DNA from: an uncultured Marinoscillum sp. | GTDB lineage: Bacteria > Bacteroidota > Bacteroidia > Cytophagales > MED-G16 | Direction of reading: 5' to 3' | Length of the DNA stretch: 64,000 nt | Assembly (NCBI GenBank): GCA_902628365.1 | Contig: CACOMW010000001.1 | Span: forward strand, 62,001 to 126,000 | In this document: positions 1 to 9,057 of the stretch, one piece after another | How the letters are laid out: every line of letters starts with the position of its first letter | Position numbering within the stretch: the stretch's first letter is position 1 | Notes under the pieces: generated by a model | What the model saw: only the letters and a program-made list of their open reading frames with translations | Database searches by the model: none | Told to the model about the DNA's origin: nothing | Made by a program: the position numbers and the translations under genes

Positions 1-957
1 GGGATTGATACTGTTAACATTACTTTTAATGATGCAGGTACATTTCCTGTTACTGCTACTGGTTATAAAAATGGTTTAAATTATTCTTCAAATACTTTGG
101 ATATTATAATAGGTGTTACTCTCGATGTTTCAAGTGAGTATGGAACAAATTTTTCTGATATGCTAGGAAATGAGTTTACACTTGATGGGTTTACTATAAG
201 TTCATACAGTGGTTTTTCTGGAGATATTCTTCACACTCAGCCACACCCTTATCAAAATGCTGGTTCGGGTCAATATTTAGAGTTATTTGCTACATTAAAT
301 ACTCCAATTATTGTATCAAATTATACTCCTTCTATAAAATTTAGAGAAGTAGCTATTGTTGAAATTGGTGAAGCGGGAACTTCTTACGGTGATGCAGAAT
401 TTTGGGATTATGTTATTGTAGAAGCTTCAAAATATAATCAAAATAGTTGGAAGCCTTTGGTTGATGGATATGACTCCAACGCACATTCAGATTGGTTGTC
501 TGCATATGCTTCGGATATTTCAGCAACATCATCGATGTTAAAAGATAGAGAGATTGAATTTACTCCTACATTTTCTGTTGGTGATACCGTTAAACTTAGA
601 TTTAGGCTATATTCTGATCCATATACTGTAGGTTGGGGATGGGCAATAGATGATTTATATGTCCAAATGGATAAGCCAGTCGTTTCTGGAGTAGAAGATG
701 TTTCTATCAATAAAATTAATGTTTATCCAAATCCTTCTACTGGGGTATTTAATATTCAATTTAATGGTGAATTAAAAGGTGATGTAGGAATTAACGTATT
801 TGATATATTTGGAAGAACTAAATATCAAACTATATTCAATAATAATTCTGGATATAACGCTCATAAGATTGATTTTTCTAATAACCCACAAGGTATATAT
901 ATATTAGAATTGAATCAAAATGACAGAAAATTACATAAGAAATTAATTATAAAATAG
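1..957 (+). CDS. T9SS type A sorting domain secreted protein (5' partial)
   Basis: The reading frame is open from base 1, so the gene starts outside the window; the ORF track begins at an internal TTG. The first ~30 codons (ITFNDAGTFPVTATGY) look like the end of a PKD-type beta-sandwich repeat. A middle region ends in GWGWAIDDLYVQ, a pattern of MAM/immune-inhibitor-A-like jelly-roll modules in secreted peptidases. The last ~75 residues (INKINVYPNPSTGVFNI to the basic end KKLIIK) are a classic type A C-terminal sorting domain, which directs outer-membrane export by the type IX system. The catalytic part, if any, lies upstream, so peptidase identity is only a guess. Confidence 0.85.
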   Translation, partial: GIDTVNITFNDAGTFPVTATGYKNGLNYSSNTLDIIIGVTLDVSSEYGTNFSDMLGNEFTLDGFTISSYSGFSGDILHTQPHPYQNAGSGQYLELFATLNTPIIVSNYTPSIKFREVAIVEIGEAGTSYGDAEFWDYVIVEASKYNQNSWKPLVDGYDSNAHSDWLSAYASDISATSSMLKDREIEFTPTFSVGDTVKLRFRLYSDPYTVGWGWAIDDLYVQMDKPVVSGVEDVSINKINVYPNPSTGVFNIQFNGELKGDVGINVFDIFGRTKYQTIFNNNSGYNAHKIDFSNNPQGIYILELNQNDRKLHKKLIIK

Positions 958-965
958 TTAAAGTA

Positions 966-1721
966 TTATTCCTTAATTTTTATTTTCTTCTTGCTTACAT
1001 TTCTAAAAATTATGTTAATATACTCTACACCTAGTGTGAAAAATAAAGCAAAATATATATATCCCTTTGGTATGCTGTAATGAGCTGCTTCTACAATTAA
1101 ATTAAATCCTATAAGTATTAAAAATGATAGTGCTAGAATTTCTAGTGAAGGGTATCTTTCAATAATATTACTAATTTTCGATGCATAAACCATCATTACA
1201 ATTATTGATATTACTACTGCTATAATCATAAGCAAAACTTGTTCAGTAAGTCCTATTGCTGTAAGAATAGAATCTACAGAAAAAATAAAATCTATAGCAA
1301 CGATTTGCCAAACAACAGTATATAATGATGTTACTGATAATGATTTTGAGGGATTGGTATCAAAATTACTATCAATTTTATGGGTAATTTCCATTGAACT
1401 TTTTAGAATGAGAAATATTCCTCCAGCAGCAAGAATAATATCTTTCCAACTTACACTTAAATTTATTCCTGTATCAAATACGTTTTTTGTTTCAAATATA
1501 GGTTCAGTTAATCCAATAAACCATGTAAGCCCAAGTAACATAATTATTCTTAAAATCATTGCTAAAAACAAACCGATAGTTCTAATCCTTTGTCTAAACT
1601 CCTTGTCAACTTTATTTGAAACTATAGAAATAAAAATAATATTATCAACTCCTAATACAATTTCAAGAAAGGTAAGTGTAATAAGTGCAATATAGGTTTC
1701 TAATTCAAAAAATATTTCCAC
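966..1721 (-). CDS. TerC family integral membrane protein
   Basis: A multi-pass membrane protein with the TerC hallmark near its N-terminus, LTFLEIVLGVDNIIFISI, where acidic residues sit inside a membrane helix, and a second such helix (VAIDFIFSVDSILTAIGL). TerC-family proteins are linked to metal ion (Mn2+) efflux and metalation of exported proteins; tellurium resistance is only the historical name. The track starts at 1766, but the GTG at 1721 gives MEIFFELETYIALITL, which matches the usual short family N-terminus, so I prefer it. It converges with the preceding secreted protein gene and diverges from the ABC ATPase. Confidence 0.85.
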   Translation of the reverse strand: MEIFFELETYIALITLTFLEIVLGVDNIIFISIVSNKVDKEFRQRIRTIGLFLAMILRIIMLLGLTWFIGLTEPIFETKNVFDTGINLSVSWKDIILAAGGIFLILKSSMEITHKIDSNFDTNPSKSLSVTSLYTVVWQIVAIDFIFSVDSILTAIGLTEQVLLMIIAVVISIIVMMVYASKISNIIERYPSLEILALSFLILIGFNLIVEAAHYSIPKGYIYFALFFTLGVEYINIIFRNVSKKKIKIKE

Positions 1722-1805
1722 AATTAAATGTCTATTAAAGGATATAAAAATATTAAATTTGATCAAATTTTATAGATTTAATATTAAATATTTTATTTAA
1801 AATCA

Positions 1806-2495
1806 ATGAAAAAAATAATTAGTGTATCTAAAATATCCAGGCATTTTCAAGTAGGAAAGCAAGTCGTTAAAGCCTTAAAATCTATTTCAATTTCTATAAA
1901 TCAAAATGAGTATGTTTCATTTATGGGTCCATCGGGTTCAGGAAAATCAACTCTAATGAATATTGTAGGATGTTTAGATACTCCAACTGGTGGTGAATAT
2001 GTTTTAAATGGTAAAAATGTTAGTTCAATGTCTGAAAGTGAATTAGCAGACGTTAGGAATAAAGAAATTGGTTTTGTTTTTCAAACTTTTAATTTATTAC
2101 CAAGAGCTTCTGCGCTTGATAATGTCGCGTTACCTTTAGTATATGCAGGGTACAAAAAAGAAATTAGAGATAGTATGGCAATGAAAGCACTTAAAAGTGT
2201 TGATTTAACTAATAGAGCTACGCATAAACCAAATGAACTATCTGGAGGACAAAGACAAAGGGTTGCTATAGCTAGAGCTCTTGTGAATAAACCAAGTATT
2301 ATTTTAGCTGATGAACCAACAGGTAATTTAGATAGCAAAACGTCTGAGGGTATTATGGATTTGTTTTCTAAACTTCATGATACTGGAAATACTATAATTA
2401 TGGTTACTCACGAAAATGATATTGCTGCATATTCGAAAAGAATTGTTAGACTAATGGATGGGAATATTGAATCAGATAAAAAAAATCTAAAATAG
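1806..2495 (+). CDS. LolD/MacB-type ABC transporter ATP-binding protein
   Basis: A 229-residue stand-alone ATPase subunit. It has Walker [10 protein letters not shown] (~res 41), a Q-loop (VFQTFNLLP), signature [15 protein letters not shown], Walker [13 protein letters not shown] and the switch His (MVTHEND). The [11 protein letters not shown] stretch is characteristic of the LolD/MacB/FtsE branch, which powers lipoprotein release or mechanotransmission rather than substrate channelling. No permease lies next to it, so its partner is encoded elsewhere. It sits 5 nt upstream of ilvE and is probably co-transcribed. LolD is the likeliest role, but MacB- or FtsE-like roles cannot be excluded. Confidence 0.88.
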   Translation: MKKIISVSKISRHFQVGKQVVKALKSISISINQNEYVSFMGPSGSGKSTLMNIVGCLDTPTGGEYVLNGKNVSSMSESELADVRNKEIGFVFQTFNLLPRASALDNVALPLVYAGYKKEIRDSMAMKALKSVDLTNRATHKPNELSGGQRQRVAIARALVNKPSIILADEPTGNLDSKTSEGIMDLFSKLHDTGNTIIMVTHENDIAAYSKRIVRLMDGNIESDKKNLK

Positions 2496-2500
2496 CTTTA

Positions 2501-3553
2501 ATGAAGATAGATGTTATCCATAAGAAAAAATCAGATATTGATAAAGTCGACTTTTCAGATATAAAATTTGGAGCATTTCATTCTGATCACATGTTTGAAG
2601 CGCAGTTTTTTGAAGGTTCATGGAAAAACTTTAAAATTTTACCATTTGATAATATAACTATTTCGCCTGCTTGTACCACTTTACACTATGGTCAAACAAT
2701 TTTTGAAGGACTGAAGGCATATAAAAACAAAGATGATGAAATTTTGATTTTTAGAATGGATAAAAATGCTAAAAGATTCAATATTAGTGCTGAAAGAATG
2801 TGCATGCCTAATTTTCCAGAACAATACTTTACTAAAGCAATATCCGAATTATTAATTTTAGATAAAAAATGGATTCCTAACAAAAAAAATACTTCATTAT
2901 ATATCCGACCTTTGATGATTGCTTTAGATCCATTTATTGGTATTAAACCTGCTGAAAATTTTAAGTTTTACATATTTACTTGCCCAGCTGGAAATTATTA
3001 TTCTGAACCAGTAAGAGTAAAAATAGAAACAGAATTTACAAGGGCAATAAAAGGAGGTGTTGGATATTCAAAAACAGCTGCAAATTATGCTGCTTCTTTA
3101 TATCCATCGGTTTTGGCTCAAGAACAAAATTATGATCAACTTATTTGGACTGATGGAAAAACTCATAATTATATAGAAGAGTCTGGTACTATGAATCTTT
3201 TTTTTGTTATAGAAAATACTTTACTTACTGCTCCTTTGGGAGATACTGTGTTGGATGGAGTTACAAGAGATAGCATTTTAGCATTAGCTGAAGATTTGAA
3301 TATTAAAACTGAAGTTAGAAATATTTCAGTCGATGAAGTGATAAATTCTATTAATAATAATACATTACAAGAAGCTTTTGGTGCTGGAACTGCTGCTACA
3401 ATTGCTCCAATTAAAACTATTGGATATGAAAATAAAGATTACGATTTGCCTAAAATTGATTCATCTTCACTATCAAGCAAATTTTTAGATTTACTTGATG
3501 GGATAAAGTACGGATCAATTAATGATAATCATAATTGGATAACTAAATTATAG
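2501..3553 (+). CDS. ilvE: branched-chain amino acid aminotransferase
   Basis: A fold-type IV PLP enzyme of 350 residues, the size of the long (eukaryote/Bacteroidota) BCAT type. Landmarks are LHYGQTIFEGLKAY, the PLP lysine in GVGYSKTAANYAASL, and the loop EESGTMNLFFV. It interconverts Leu/Ile/Val and their 2-oxo acids with glutamate. A fused E1 of the branched-chain 2-oxoacid dehydrogenase type lies ~30 kb downstream and would use its products. The stop codon is 2 nt before the prfB start, so the two are very likely one transcript. Confidence 0.95.
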   Translation: MKIDVIHKKKSDIDKVDFSDIKFGAFHSDHMFEAQFFEGSWKNFKILPFDNITISPACTTLHYGQTIFEGLKAYKNKDDEILIFRMDKNAKRFNISAERMCMPNFPEQYFTKAISELLILDKKWIPNKKNTSLYIRPLMIALDPFIGIKPAENFKFYIFTCPAGNYYSEPVRVKIETEFTRAIKGGVGYSKTAANYAASLYPSVLAQEQNYDQLIWTDGKTHNYIEESGTMNLFFVIENTLLTAPLGDTVLDGVTRDSILALAEDLNIKTEVRNISVDEVINSINNNTLQEAFGAGTAATIAPIKTIGYENKDYDLPKIDSSSLSSKFLDLLDGIKYGSINDNHNWITKL

Positions 3554-3555
3554 AT

Positions 3556-4639
3556 ATGAATTCAGATCAAATAAAAGATTTAAAAGCAAGAGTTGATGCT
3601 TTAAGGAGGTATCTTTGACTATGATAATAGATTAAAAATTATCAAAGAATACGAATCAAACACTACTAATCCAAATTTTTGGGATGACAAAAAAAATGCT
3701 GAAGTTGTTCTAAAAAAAATTAATCAAAATAAAATTTGGACTGACTCTTATTTAGAAATTCAAAATATGTATGATGATTTAGTTATATTAAATGACTTTT
3801 ATGTAAGTGGAGAAGCGGATAAACAGGAAATAGAAAAAGAATCTAATAAATTATTAAAAAAACTAGAACGCATAGAATTTCAAAAAATGCTTTCATCAGA
3901 TGAAGATCAGCTAAACGCAATCATTGAAATAAATCCAGGAGCTGGTGGAACAGAAAGTCAAGATTGGGCTGAAATTTTAATGAGGATGTATGTTATGTGG
4001 GCTGAATCTCATAAGTTTAATGTAAAAAAAATTAATATTCAACAAGGAGAAACTGCAGGTTTAAAATCTGCGATATTAGGTATAGAAGGTTCTTTTGCGT
4101 ATGGATATTTAAAATCTGAAATTGGAGTACATAGGCTTGTTAGAATATCTCCATTTGATTCAGGAGCAAGAAGGCATACTTCTTTTGCCTCAGTTTTTGT
4201 CTATCCTGAGGTAGATGAAACCATTGAAATTGTTGTTAATCCATCTGATATTGAATGGCAAACTTTTAGATCAAGTGGATCGGGCGGTCAAAGCGTAAAT
4301 AAAATTGAGTCTGCAGTCAGATTAAAGCATGAACCTTCTGGTATCATTATTGAATGTCAACAAGAGAGGAGTCAATTACGAAATAAAGATAAAGCTTTGA
4401 ATATGCTAAAATCTAAACTTTATCAATTAGAAATAGACAAAAAAAGAAAATCAAGAGAATCAATTGAAAATACGAAGCTACAAATTGATTTTGGATCTCA
4501 AATTAGAAATTATATTTTACATCCATATAAACTCGTCAAAGATATAAGAACAAATATTGAAAGAAGTGATGTTTCAAATGTTCTAGATGGAGATATTGAT
4601 GATTTTATTAAAGCATATCTTTTGCAAAAAGAAAATTAA
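3556..4639 (+). CDS. prfB: peptide chain release factor 2, with programmed +1 frameshift
   Basis: The track shows only the part from 3767. The real start is ATG 3556, giving a 20-codon zero frame ([20 protein letters not shown]) that runs into TGA at 3616; a +1 shift at CTT TGA C continues as [14 protein letters not shown] into the long frame, giving 360 residues in all. The product ends translation at UGA and UAA. It carries the RF2 SPF discriminator ([15 protein letters not shown]) and the catalytic GGQ ([15 protein letters not shown]). As in other bacteria, the in-frame UGA is read by RF2 itself, so low RF2 favours the shift and gives autoregulation. It is tightly coupled to ilvE upstream. 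Confidence 0.97.
3602..3619 (+). promoter_or_regulatory. prfB: prfB programmed +1 frameshift signal
   Basis: TAAGGAGGTATCTTTGAC contains an internal Shine-Dalgarno stretch TAAGGAGGT, three bases, then the slippery CTT TGA C. It differs from the textbook E. coli element (AGGGGGTATCTTTGAC) by a single base in this core. It makes ribosomes stall and slip +1 when RF2 is scarce. Confidence 0.96.
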
Positions 4640-4679
4640 TCCATAAAATTACATTTCTTTTATTAATAATAAATTTTCT

Positions 4680-5918
4680 ATGCTTCAATATAAAAATTCA
4701 AAGAATTTTACTGCAAATACGCAGATGAAAATATCTCCTTTTTTTGAAAGAACAAGCAAATTAAATATGTCTCAAGAGTGGAAAAGATGGGGTGGATATC
4801 TGTCTGCAACCAAATATGATCTTAATCATGATAATGAATATTTTGCAATTAGAACTAAAGCCGGACTACTAGATATTTCTCCTCTTTATAAGTATAGAAT
4901 AAGTGGAAAAGATTCGAGTTTATTTTTAAATAGATTGGTAACTAGGGATATTAAGATTTGTAAAATAGGACAAGTAATGTATTCAACATGGTGTGATGAA
5001 AATGGTAAAGTAATTGATGATGGTACTATTCAAAGATTAGCTGAAAATGATTTTAGACTTACAAGTGCCGAACCAAACCTGTCATGGTTGGAATTAAATT
5101 CTTATGGGATGGATATTAAGATATATGATGAATCAAACAAAATTGCTGCTTTAGCCCTTCAAGGCCCAAACTCTAGAGATATTATTAATTCTATTTCTTC
5201 AAAATCTATCAACAGTTTGAAGTTTTTTGAAATCATTGATACAAAATTAAAAGATATTAATGTTTCTATTTCTCGTACGGGTTATACTGGTGACTTGGGA
5301 TATGAAATTTGGATTAATCCAGATGATTCTTTAAAAGTTTGGGATATTTTGATTGAGTTTGGTAAAAACTATGGAATAACCCCAGTAGGATTAGATGCTC
5401 TTGATATATCTAGAATTGAAGCCTCTCTTATTTTATTAGATGTAGATTATATTTCTTCTAGAAATGCATTAATTGAAGATAGAAAATCATCTCCATTTGA
5501 ATTAGGTTTGGGTTGGACAGTAAAATTAAATGATGAAAGTTTTATTGGATCTCAAGCTCTTAGAATAGAAAAAAAAAATCCATCAGAATGGAGATTTGTT
5601 GGTATTGAAATCTTGTGGGAGGATCTTGAAAAATTATATAAAAATGTTGGACTTGCTCCTGAGCTTCCTCACGGTGCTTGGAGGGATAGTGTCCCTCTAT
5701 ATAACAAAAAAAATCAAGTAGGTTATGCATCTAGTGGCTGTTGGTCTCCTATATTAAAAAAATATATTGCACTTGCTCATGTTAATTCTAAATATTCTAG
5801 TTTAGATACTATTCTTGATTTTGAAGTTAAGGTTGAACATTTTAGATATTTAACTCCAGCTAAAATTGTGAAAACACCTTTTTATAACCCTAAAAGAAAA
5901 ATATCATGTCCAGAATAG
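4680..5918 (+). CDS. GcvT-fold aminomethyltransferase family protein (putative folate-dependent demethylase)
   Basis: A 412-residue relative of glycine-cleavage T protein, DmdA and the folate domains of dimethylglycine/sarcosine dehydrogenases. Visible family motifs are the acidic pair in DENGKVIDDGTIQRL, LALQGPNSR, RTGYTGDLGYEIWI and PVGLDALDISRIEASLIL; the C-terminal beta domain ends in VEHFRYLTPAKIV. Such proteins pass a one-carbon unit from an N- or S-methyl compound to tetrahydrofolate. It is not the gcv T protein by context: no gcvH or gcvP is near, while two FAD oxidoreductases overlap it and a Rieske oxygenase follows. ATG 4725 (MKISPFFERT) is an equally good and perhaps better start. 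The substrate is unknown. Confidence 0.85.
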   Translation: MLQYKNSKNFTANTQMKISPFFERTSKLNMSQEWKRWGGYLSATKYDLNHDNEYFAIRTKAGLLDISPLYKYRISGKDSSLFLNRLVTRDIKICKIGQVMYSTWCDENGKVIDDGTIQRLAENDFRLTSAEPNLSWLELNSYGMDIKIYDESNKIAALALQGPNSRDIINSISSKSINSLKFFEIIDTKLKDINVSISRTGYTGDLGYEIWINPDDSLKVWDILIEFGKNYGITPVGLDALDISRIEASLILLDVDYISSRNALIEDRKSSPFELGLGWTVKLNDESFIGSQALRIEKKNPSEWRFVGIEILWEDLEKLYKNVGLAPELPHGAWRDSVPLYNKKNQVGYASSGCWSPILKKYIALAHVNSKYSSLDTILDFEVKVEHFRYLTPAKIVKTPFYNPKRKISCPE

Positions 5919-7486
5919 ATAAATATGATGTTATAATTATAGGTGGAGGTCATAATGGATTGACGGCAGCAGCATATTTATCAAAAGCTGGTAAAAAAGT
6001 TTTAGTATTAGAAAGAAGACATGTATTAGGTGGTGCAGCTGTTACTGAAGAAGTTTTTCCTGGTTTTAAATTTTCTGTTTGCTCATATGTAGTAAGCTTA
6101 TTAAAAGCCAATGTAATAAGGGAATTAATGTTGCCTCGTTTTGGTCTTGAAATTTTACCTCTTGAAAGTACTTTTACTCCACTTGATAATGATTATTTAT
6201 TTAGAACATCAGATTATGATCAAACTTATAAGGAAATTTATAGACATTCTCCAAAAGATGCGGAAAATTATATGAGATTTGGTCCATTGATGGGACAGGT
6301 TGGTATGGCGGTTAGGCCAATTTTAGAGACTATTGCTCCAAATGCTATAAGACCAAGTTTTAATGATTTAATGTCTTTAAAAAGTATATTTAATCATGTT
6401 CAAGGACTTAATAATGAGACTTTTGAATATTTATGTAAACTGATGACCATGAGTTCTGCAGACTTTCTTGATGAATGGTTTGAGTTTGAACCTTTAAAAG
6501 CTACCATGTCAGCTAGTGGAATTATTGGTACATTTATGGGTCCTCGATCGCCTGGTTCAGCATATGTTATGTTACATCATTATATGGGTGATATTGATGG
6601 TTCGTTTCGTGCTTGGGGATTTCAAAGAGGAGGAACTGGAGAGTTAAGTATGACAATAGCTCGTTCTGCAATGTATTTTGGTACAAAAATTTTAACCGAA
6701 GCAGCTGTTGATAAAGTAATAGTAAAAAATGGAAGTGCTATTGGAGTCGCTTTAGAAAATGGTGATGAATACAAATCAGATATAGTAATATCAGGATTAG
6801 ATCCTAAGCTTACATTTTTAAAAATGTTGGATGAAAGTGATTTGCCAGAAGATTTTGTTAACGATATAAAAAAGTTTAGAATTAGAGGTTCATCTGGTAA
6901 AGTGAATCTAGCTTTAGATGGACTTCCAAATTTTACTTCTTTACCAGGCAATGGTCCTCATTTAAGAGGAGCTATCTCAATTAGTCCAAGTTATGATCAT
7001 CTTGAAAAAGCATATGATGATGCTAAATATGGGAACTTTTCTAAAGAACCATACATGGATATTATTTTACCTTCAGTCATTGATCCTGAAATGGCGCCTC
7101 CTGGTAAACATGTTATGTCTTGTTTTGTTCAATACGCTCCATATAATATTAATGGAGGATGGGATGATACTAAAAGAGAAGCTTTTGGTGATGCCGTTAT
7201 CAATACCCTTGCCAGATTTGCTCCAAACATCAAAGATTTAATTTTGCATCGTCAAGTTTTAACGCCTAAAGATTTAGAAAAGACTTTTGGATTAACTGAA
7301 GGAAATATCTTCCATGGTGAGCTTACACTACAACAACTTTTTTCGTTTAGACCTGCTGTTAAGTGGGCGGATTACACTACCCCTATAAAGAATTATTTTC
7401 AGTGTGGTTCTGGAACTCATCCAGGAGGAGGAGTAACAGGATCGCCTGGAGAAATGGCAGCTAAAAAAATTCTTAAAATATGGTAA
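5906..7486 (+). CDS. NAD(P)/FAD-dependent oxidoreductase, PYROXD2/phytoene desaturase-like
   Basis: A 526-residue flavoprotein. The N-terminus carries the dinucleotide motif DVIIIGGGHNGLTAAAYL followed by VLVLERRHVLGGAAVTEE, and the C-terminus has the second FAD contact CGSGTHPGGGVTGSPG. This is the 'phytoene dehydrogenase-like' superfamily, but carotenoid synthesis is not implied: no crtB or other carotenoid gene is near and the length fits the PYROXD2 branch. It overlaps the GcvT-like gene by 13 nt and the next flavoprotein by 7 nt, so the three form one translationally coupled unit. A role oxidising an amine or aldehyde intermediate in that unit is inference. Confidence 0.88.
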   Translation: MSRIDKYDVIIIGGGHNGLTAAAYLSKAGKKVLVLERRHVLGGAAVTEEVFPGFKFSVCSYVVSLLKANVIRELMLPRFGLEILPLESTFTPLDNDYLFRTSDYDQTYKEIYRHSPKDAENYMRFGPLMGQVGMAVRPILETIAPNAIRPSFNDLMSLKSIFNHVQGLNNETFEYLCKLMTMSSADFLDEWFEFEPLKATMSASGIIGTFMGPRSPGSAYVMLHHYMGDIDGSFRAWGFQRGGTGELSMTIARSAMYFGTKILTEAAVDKVIVKNGSAIGVALENGDEYKSDIVISGLDPKLTFLKMLDESDLPEDFVNDIKKFRIRGSSGKVNLALDGLPNFTSLPGNGPHLRGAISISPSYDHLEKAYDDAKYGNFSKEPYMDIILPSVIDPEMAPPGKHVMSCFVQYAPYNINGGWDDTKREAFGDAVINTLARFAPNIKDLILHRQVLTPKDLEKTFGLTEGNIFHGELTLQQLFSFRPAVKWADYTTPIKNYFQCGSGTHPGGGVTGSPGEMAAKKILKIW

Positions 7487-9051
7487 ATAATAAATATGAT
7501 TATATTGTTATTGGAGGAGGATTAAACTCATTAATTGCCGCTGCTCTTTTGGCTAAAAAGAATAATTCTGTAATATTATTCGAATCTAATAATACATTAG
7601 GAGGTATGGCATCTACTTATGAATTTTCATCTGGTTTTCGATGCAATTTAGTTTATGATTATATAAAATGGTTAGATGAAAGGGTTTTGAAGGAATTAAA
7701 TATTAAAAATAATGAACTTGAAATCATAAATAATGATATATATAGGATTTCTTTAGATTTAGAAGGTAAACATATTTTTTTTCATAGAGATAATAAAAAA
7801 ACAATTGAATCTATTTCCAAAATTTCAAAATCTGATGCAGACAAATGGAATGATTTTACTTCATTTATATCAAAAGTTTCTTCTTTTTTGAAACCTCTTT
7901 ATAAAATAACTCCTCCTAATATTCAAAAAATAGGCTTAACTGATGCTATTTCTATGAAAAATTTACTTAATCCAATTTTAAGCCACGGAACTAGAGGTAT
8001 AGCTGATATTTTGAGAACATTACCAATGATGATGCCAGAGTTATTAGATGAGTGGTTTGAATCTAAATTATTAAGAGGAACTCTTGCTGCTGGTGGAATT
8101 CATCATTTAAATCAGGGCCCGTATTCTGCCGCTACAGTTCTAAATTTTTTACATCAAAACATATATTCAGGTACAAATATTTTAGATGCAAAATTTATTA
8201 AAGGAGGGACTAATTTACTTCCAAGTATTTTAATAAAAAAAGCAAAGGATTATGGTGTAGTTATTAAAAATAATTCTGAGGTTATAAAAATAAATTGTAA
8301 TAATGGAAAATGTGATGGAGTTAGTTTAGCAGACGGTCAATTATTCTTTTCTAAAAATATTATTTCAGGATTGGACCAAGAAAATACCTGCATTAAATTG
8401 TTAGGAAATGAAAATTTATATCCTTATGTAAGAACACAGCTAAATAATATTAAATACAGAGGGAGTACTGCAAGATTACATTTTGCTTTGAAAAATTTAC
8501 CAAAAATTAAAGGTGTTAATGATGATCAGCTGCAAACTGTATTTTCAATTTCTCCTTCAGTAAATTATTTAGAGAAAGCATATGATGAAGTTAAATACGG
8601 AAGCTTTTCATCTTTACCATATATTGAATTTTGTATTTCCAGTTTAACTAACCCATCTTTTGCAAAAAACAATAATCATATTGTTTCCGCTTCAATTCAA
8701 TATATTCCTTATACTTTAAAAGATAATGAATGGTCTGATAAATTAAAGAAAGATATAATTAAGAATGTCACCGGAATATTAGATAAATATATTATAAACT
8801 TTTCTAATAATATCATTGACTCTTCTCTTTCCATACCCCTTGATTTTGAGTCGACTTTAAATAATACTGAGGGTAGTTTTAATCATGGTGAAATGACTCT
8901 TGATCAATTTTTATTTATGAGACCAACAATTGCTTCATCACAATATAAAACTCATATTAAAAATCTATTTATTTGTAGCCCATCTACTCACCCAGGAGGT
9001 GGTCTTCATGGAGCAAATGCTATTAACATGATCAATGAAATAACCAAATAA
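7480..9051 (+). CDS. second NAD(P)/FAD-dependent oxidoreductase, diverged tandem paralogue
   Basis: A 523-residue homologue of the gene just upstream, aligning end to end (both share DEWFE in the middle, THPGGG near the end, and YLEKAYDE/DAKYG-type segments). Its nucleotide-binding loop is altered: GGGLNSLIAAAL, where the third glycine of GxGxxG is serine, followed by ESNNTLGGMAST. The C-terminal loop also differs (CSPSTHPGGGLHGANA). It is more AT- and Asn/Lys-rich than its neighbour, which suggests faster change. It may form a heterodimer with the upstream paralogue or act on a different intermediate. The 3' end lies 6 nt from the convergent Rieske gene. Confidence 0.85.
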   Translation: MVNNKYDYIVIGGGLNSLIAAALLAKKNNSVILFESNNTLGGMASTYEFSSGFRCNLVYDYIKWLDERVLKELNIKNNELEIINNDIYRISLDLEGKHIFFHRDNKKTIESISKISKSDADKWNDFTSFISKVSSFLKPLYKITPPNIQKIGLTDAISMKNLLNPILSHGTRGIADILRTLPMMMPELLDEWFESKLLRGTLAAGGIHHLNQGPYSAATVLNFLHQNIYSGTNILDAKFIKGGTNLLPSILIKKAKDYGVVIKNNSEVIKINCNNGKCDGVSLADGQLFFSKNIISGLDQENTCIKLLGNENLYPYVRTQLNNIKYRGSTARLHFALKNLPKIKGVNDDQLQTVFSISPSVNYLEKAYDEVKYGSFSSLPYIEFCISSLTNPSFAKNNNHIVSASIQYIPYTLKDNEWSDKLKKDIIKNVTGILDKYIINFSNNIIDSSLSIPLDFESTLNNTEGSFNHGEMTLDQFLFMRPTIASSQYKTHIKNLFICSPSTHPGGGLHGANAINMINEITK

Positions 9052-9057
9052 GATATT

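Noticed and set aside
4680-5918. Calling the GcvT-like gene dmdA (DMSP demethylase) or gcvT
   Set aside because: Context lacks gcvH/gcvP and downstream DMSP genes (dmdBCD), and the length (412) and Rieske/FAD neighbours differ from both; only the fold family is supported.
5906-9051. Carotenoid (crtI-type) pathway from the two 'phytoene dehydrogenase-like' genes
   Set aside because: No phytoene synthase or other crt gene is near, and the proteins look like the PYROXD2 branch rather than CrtI.
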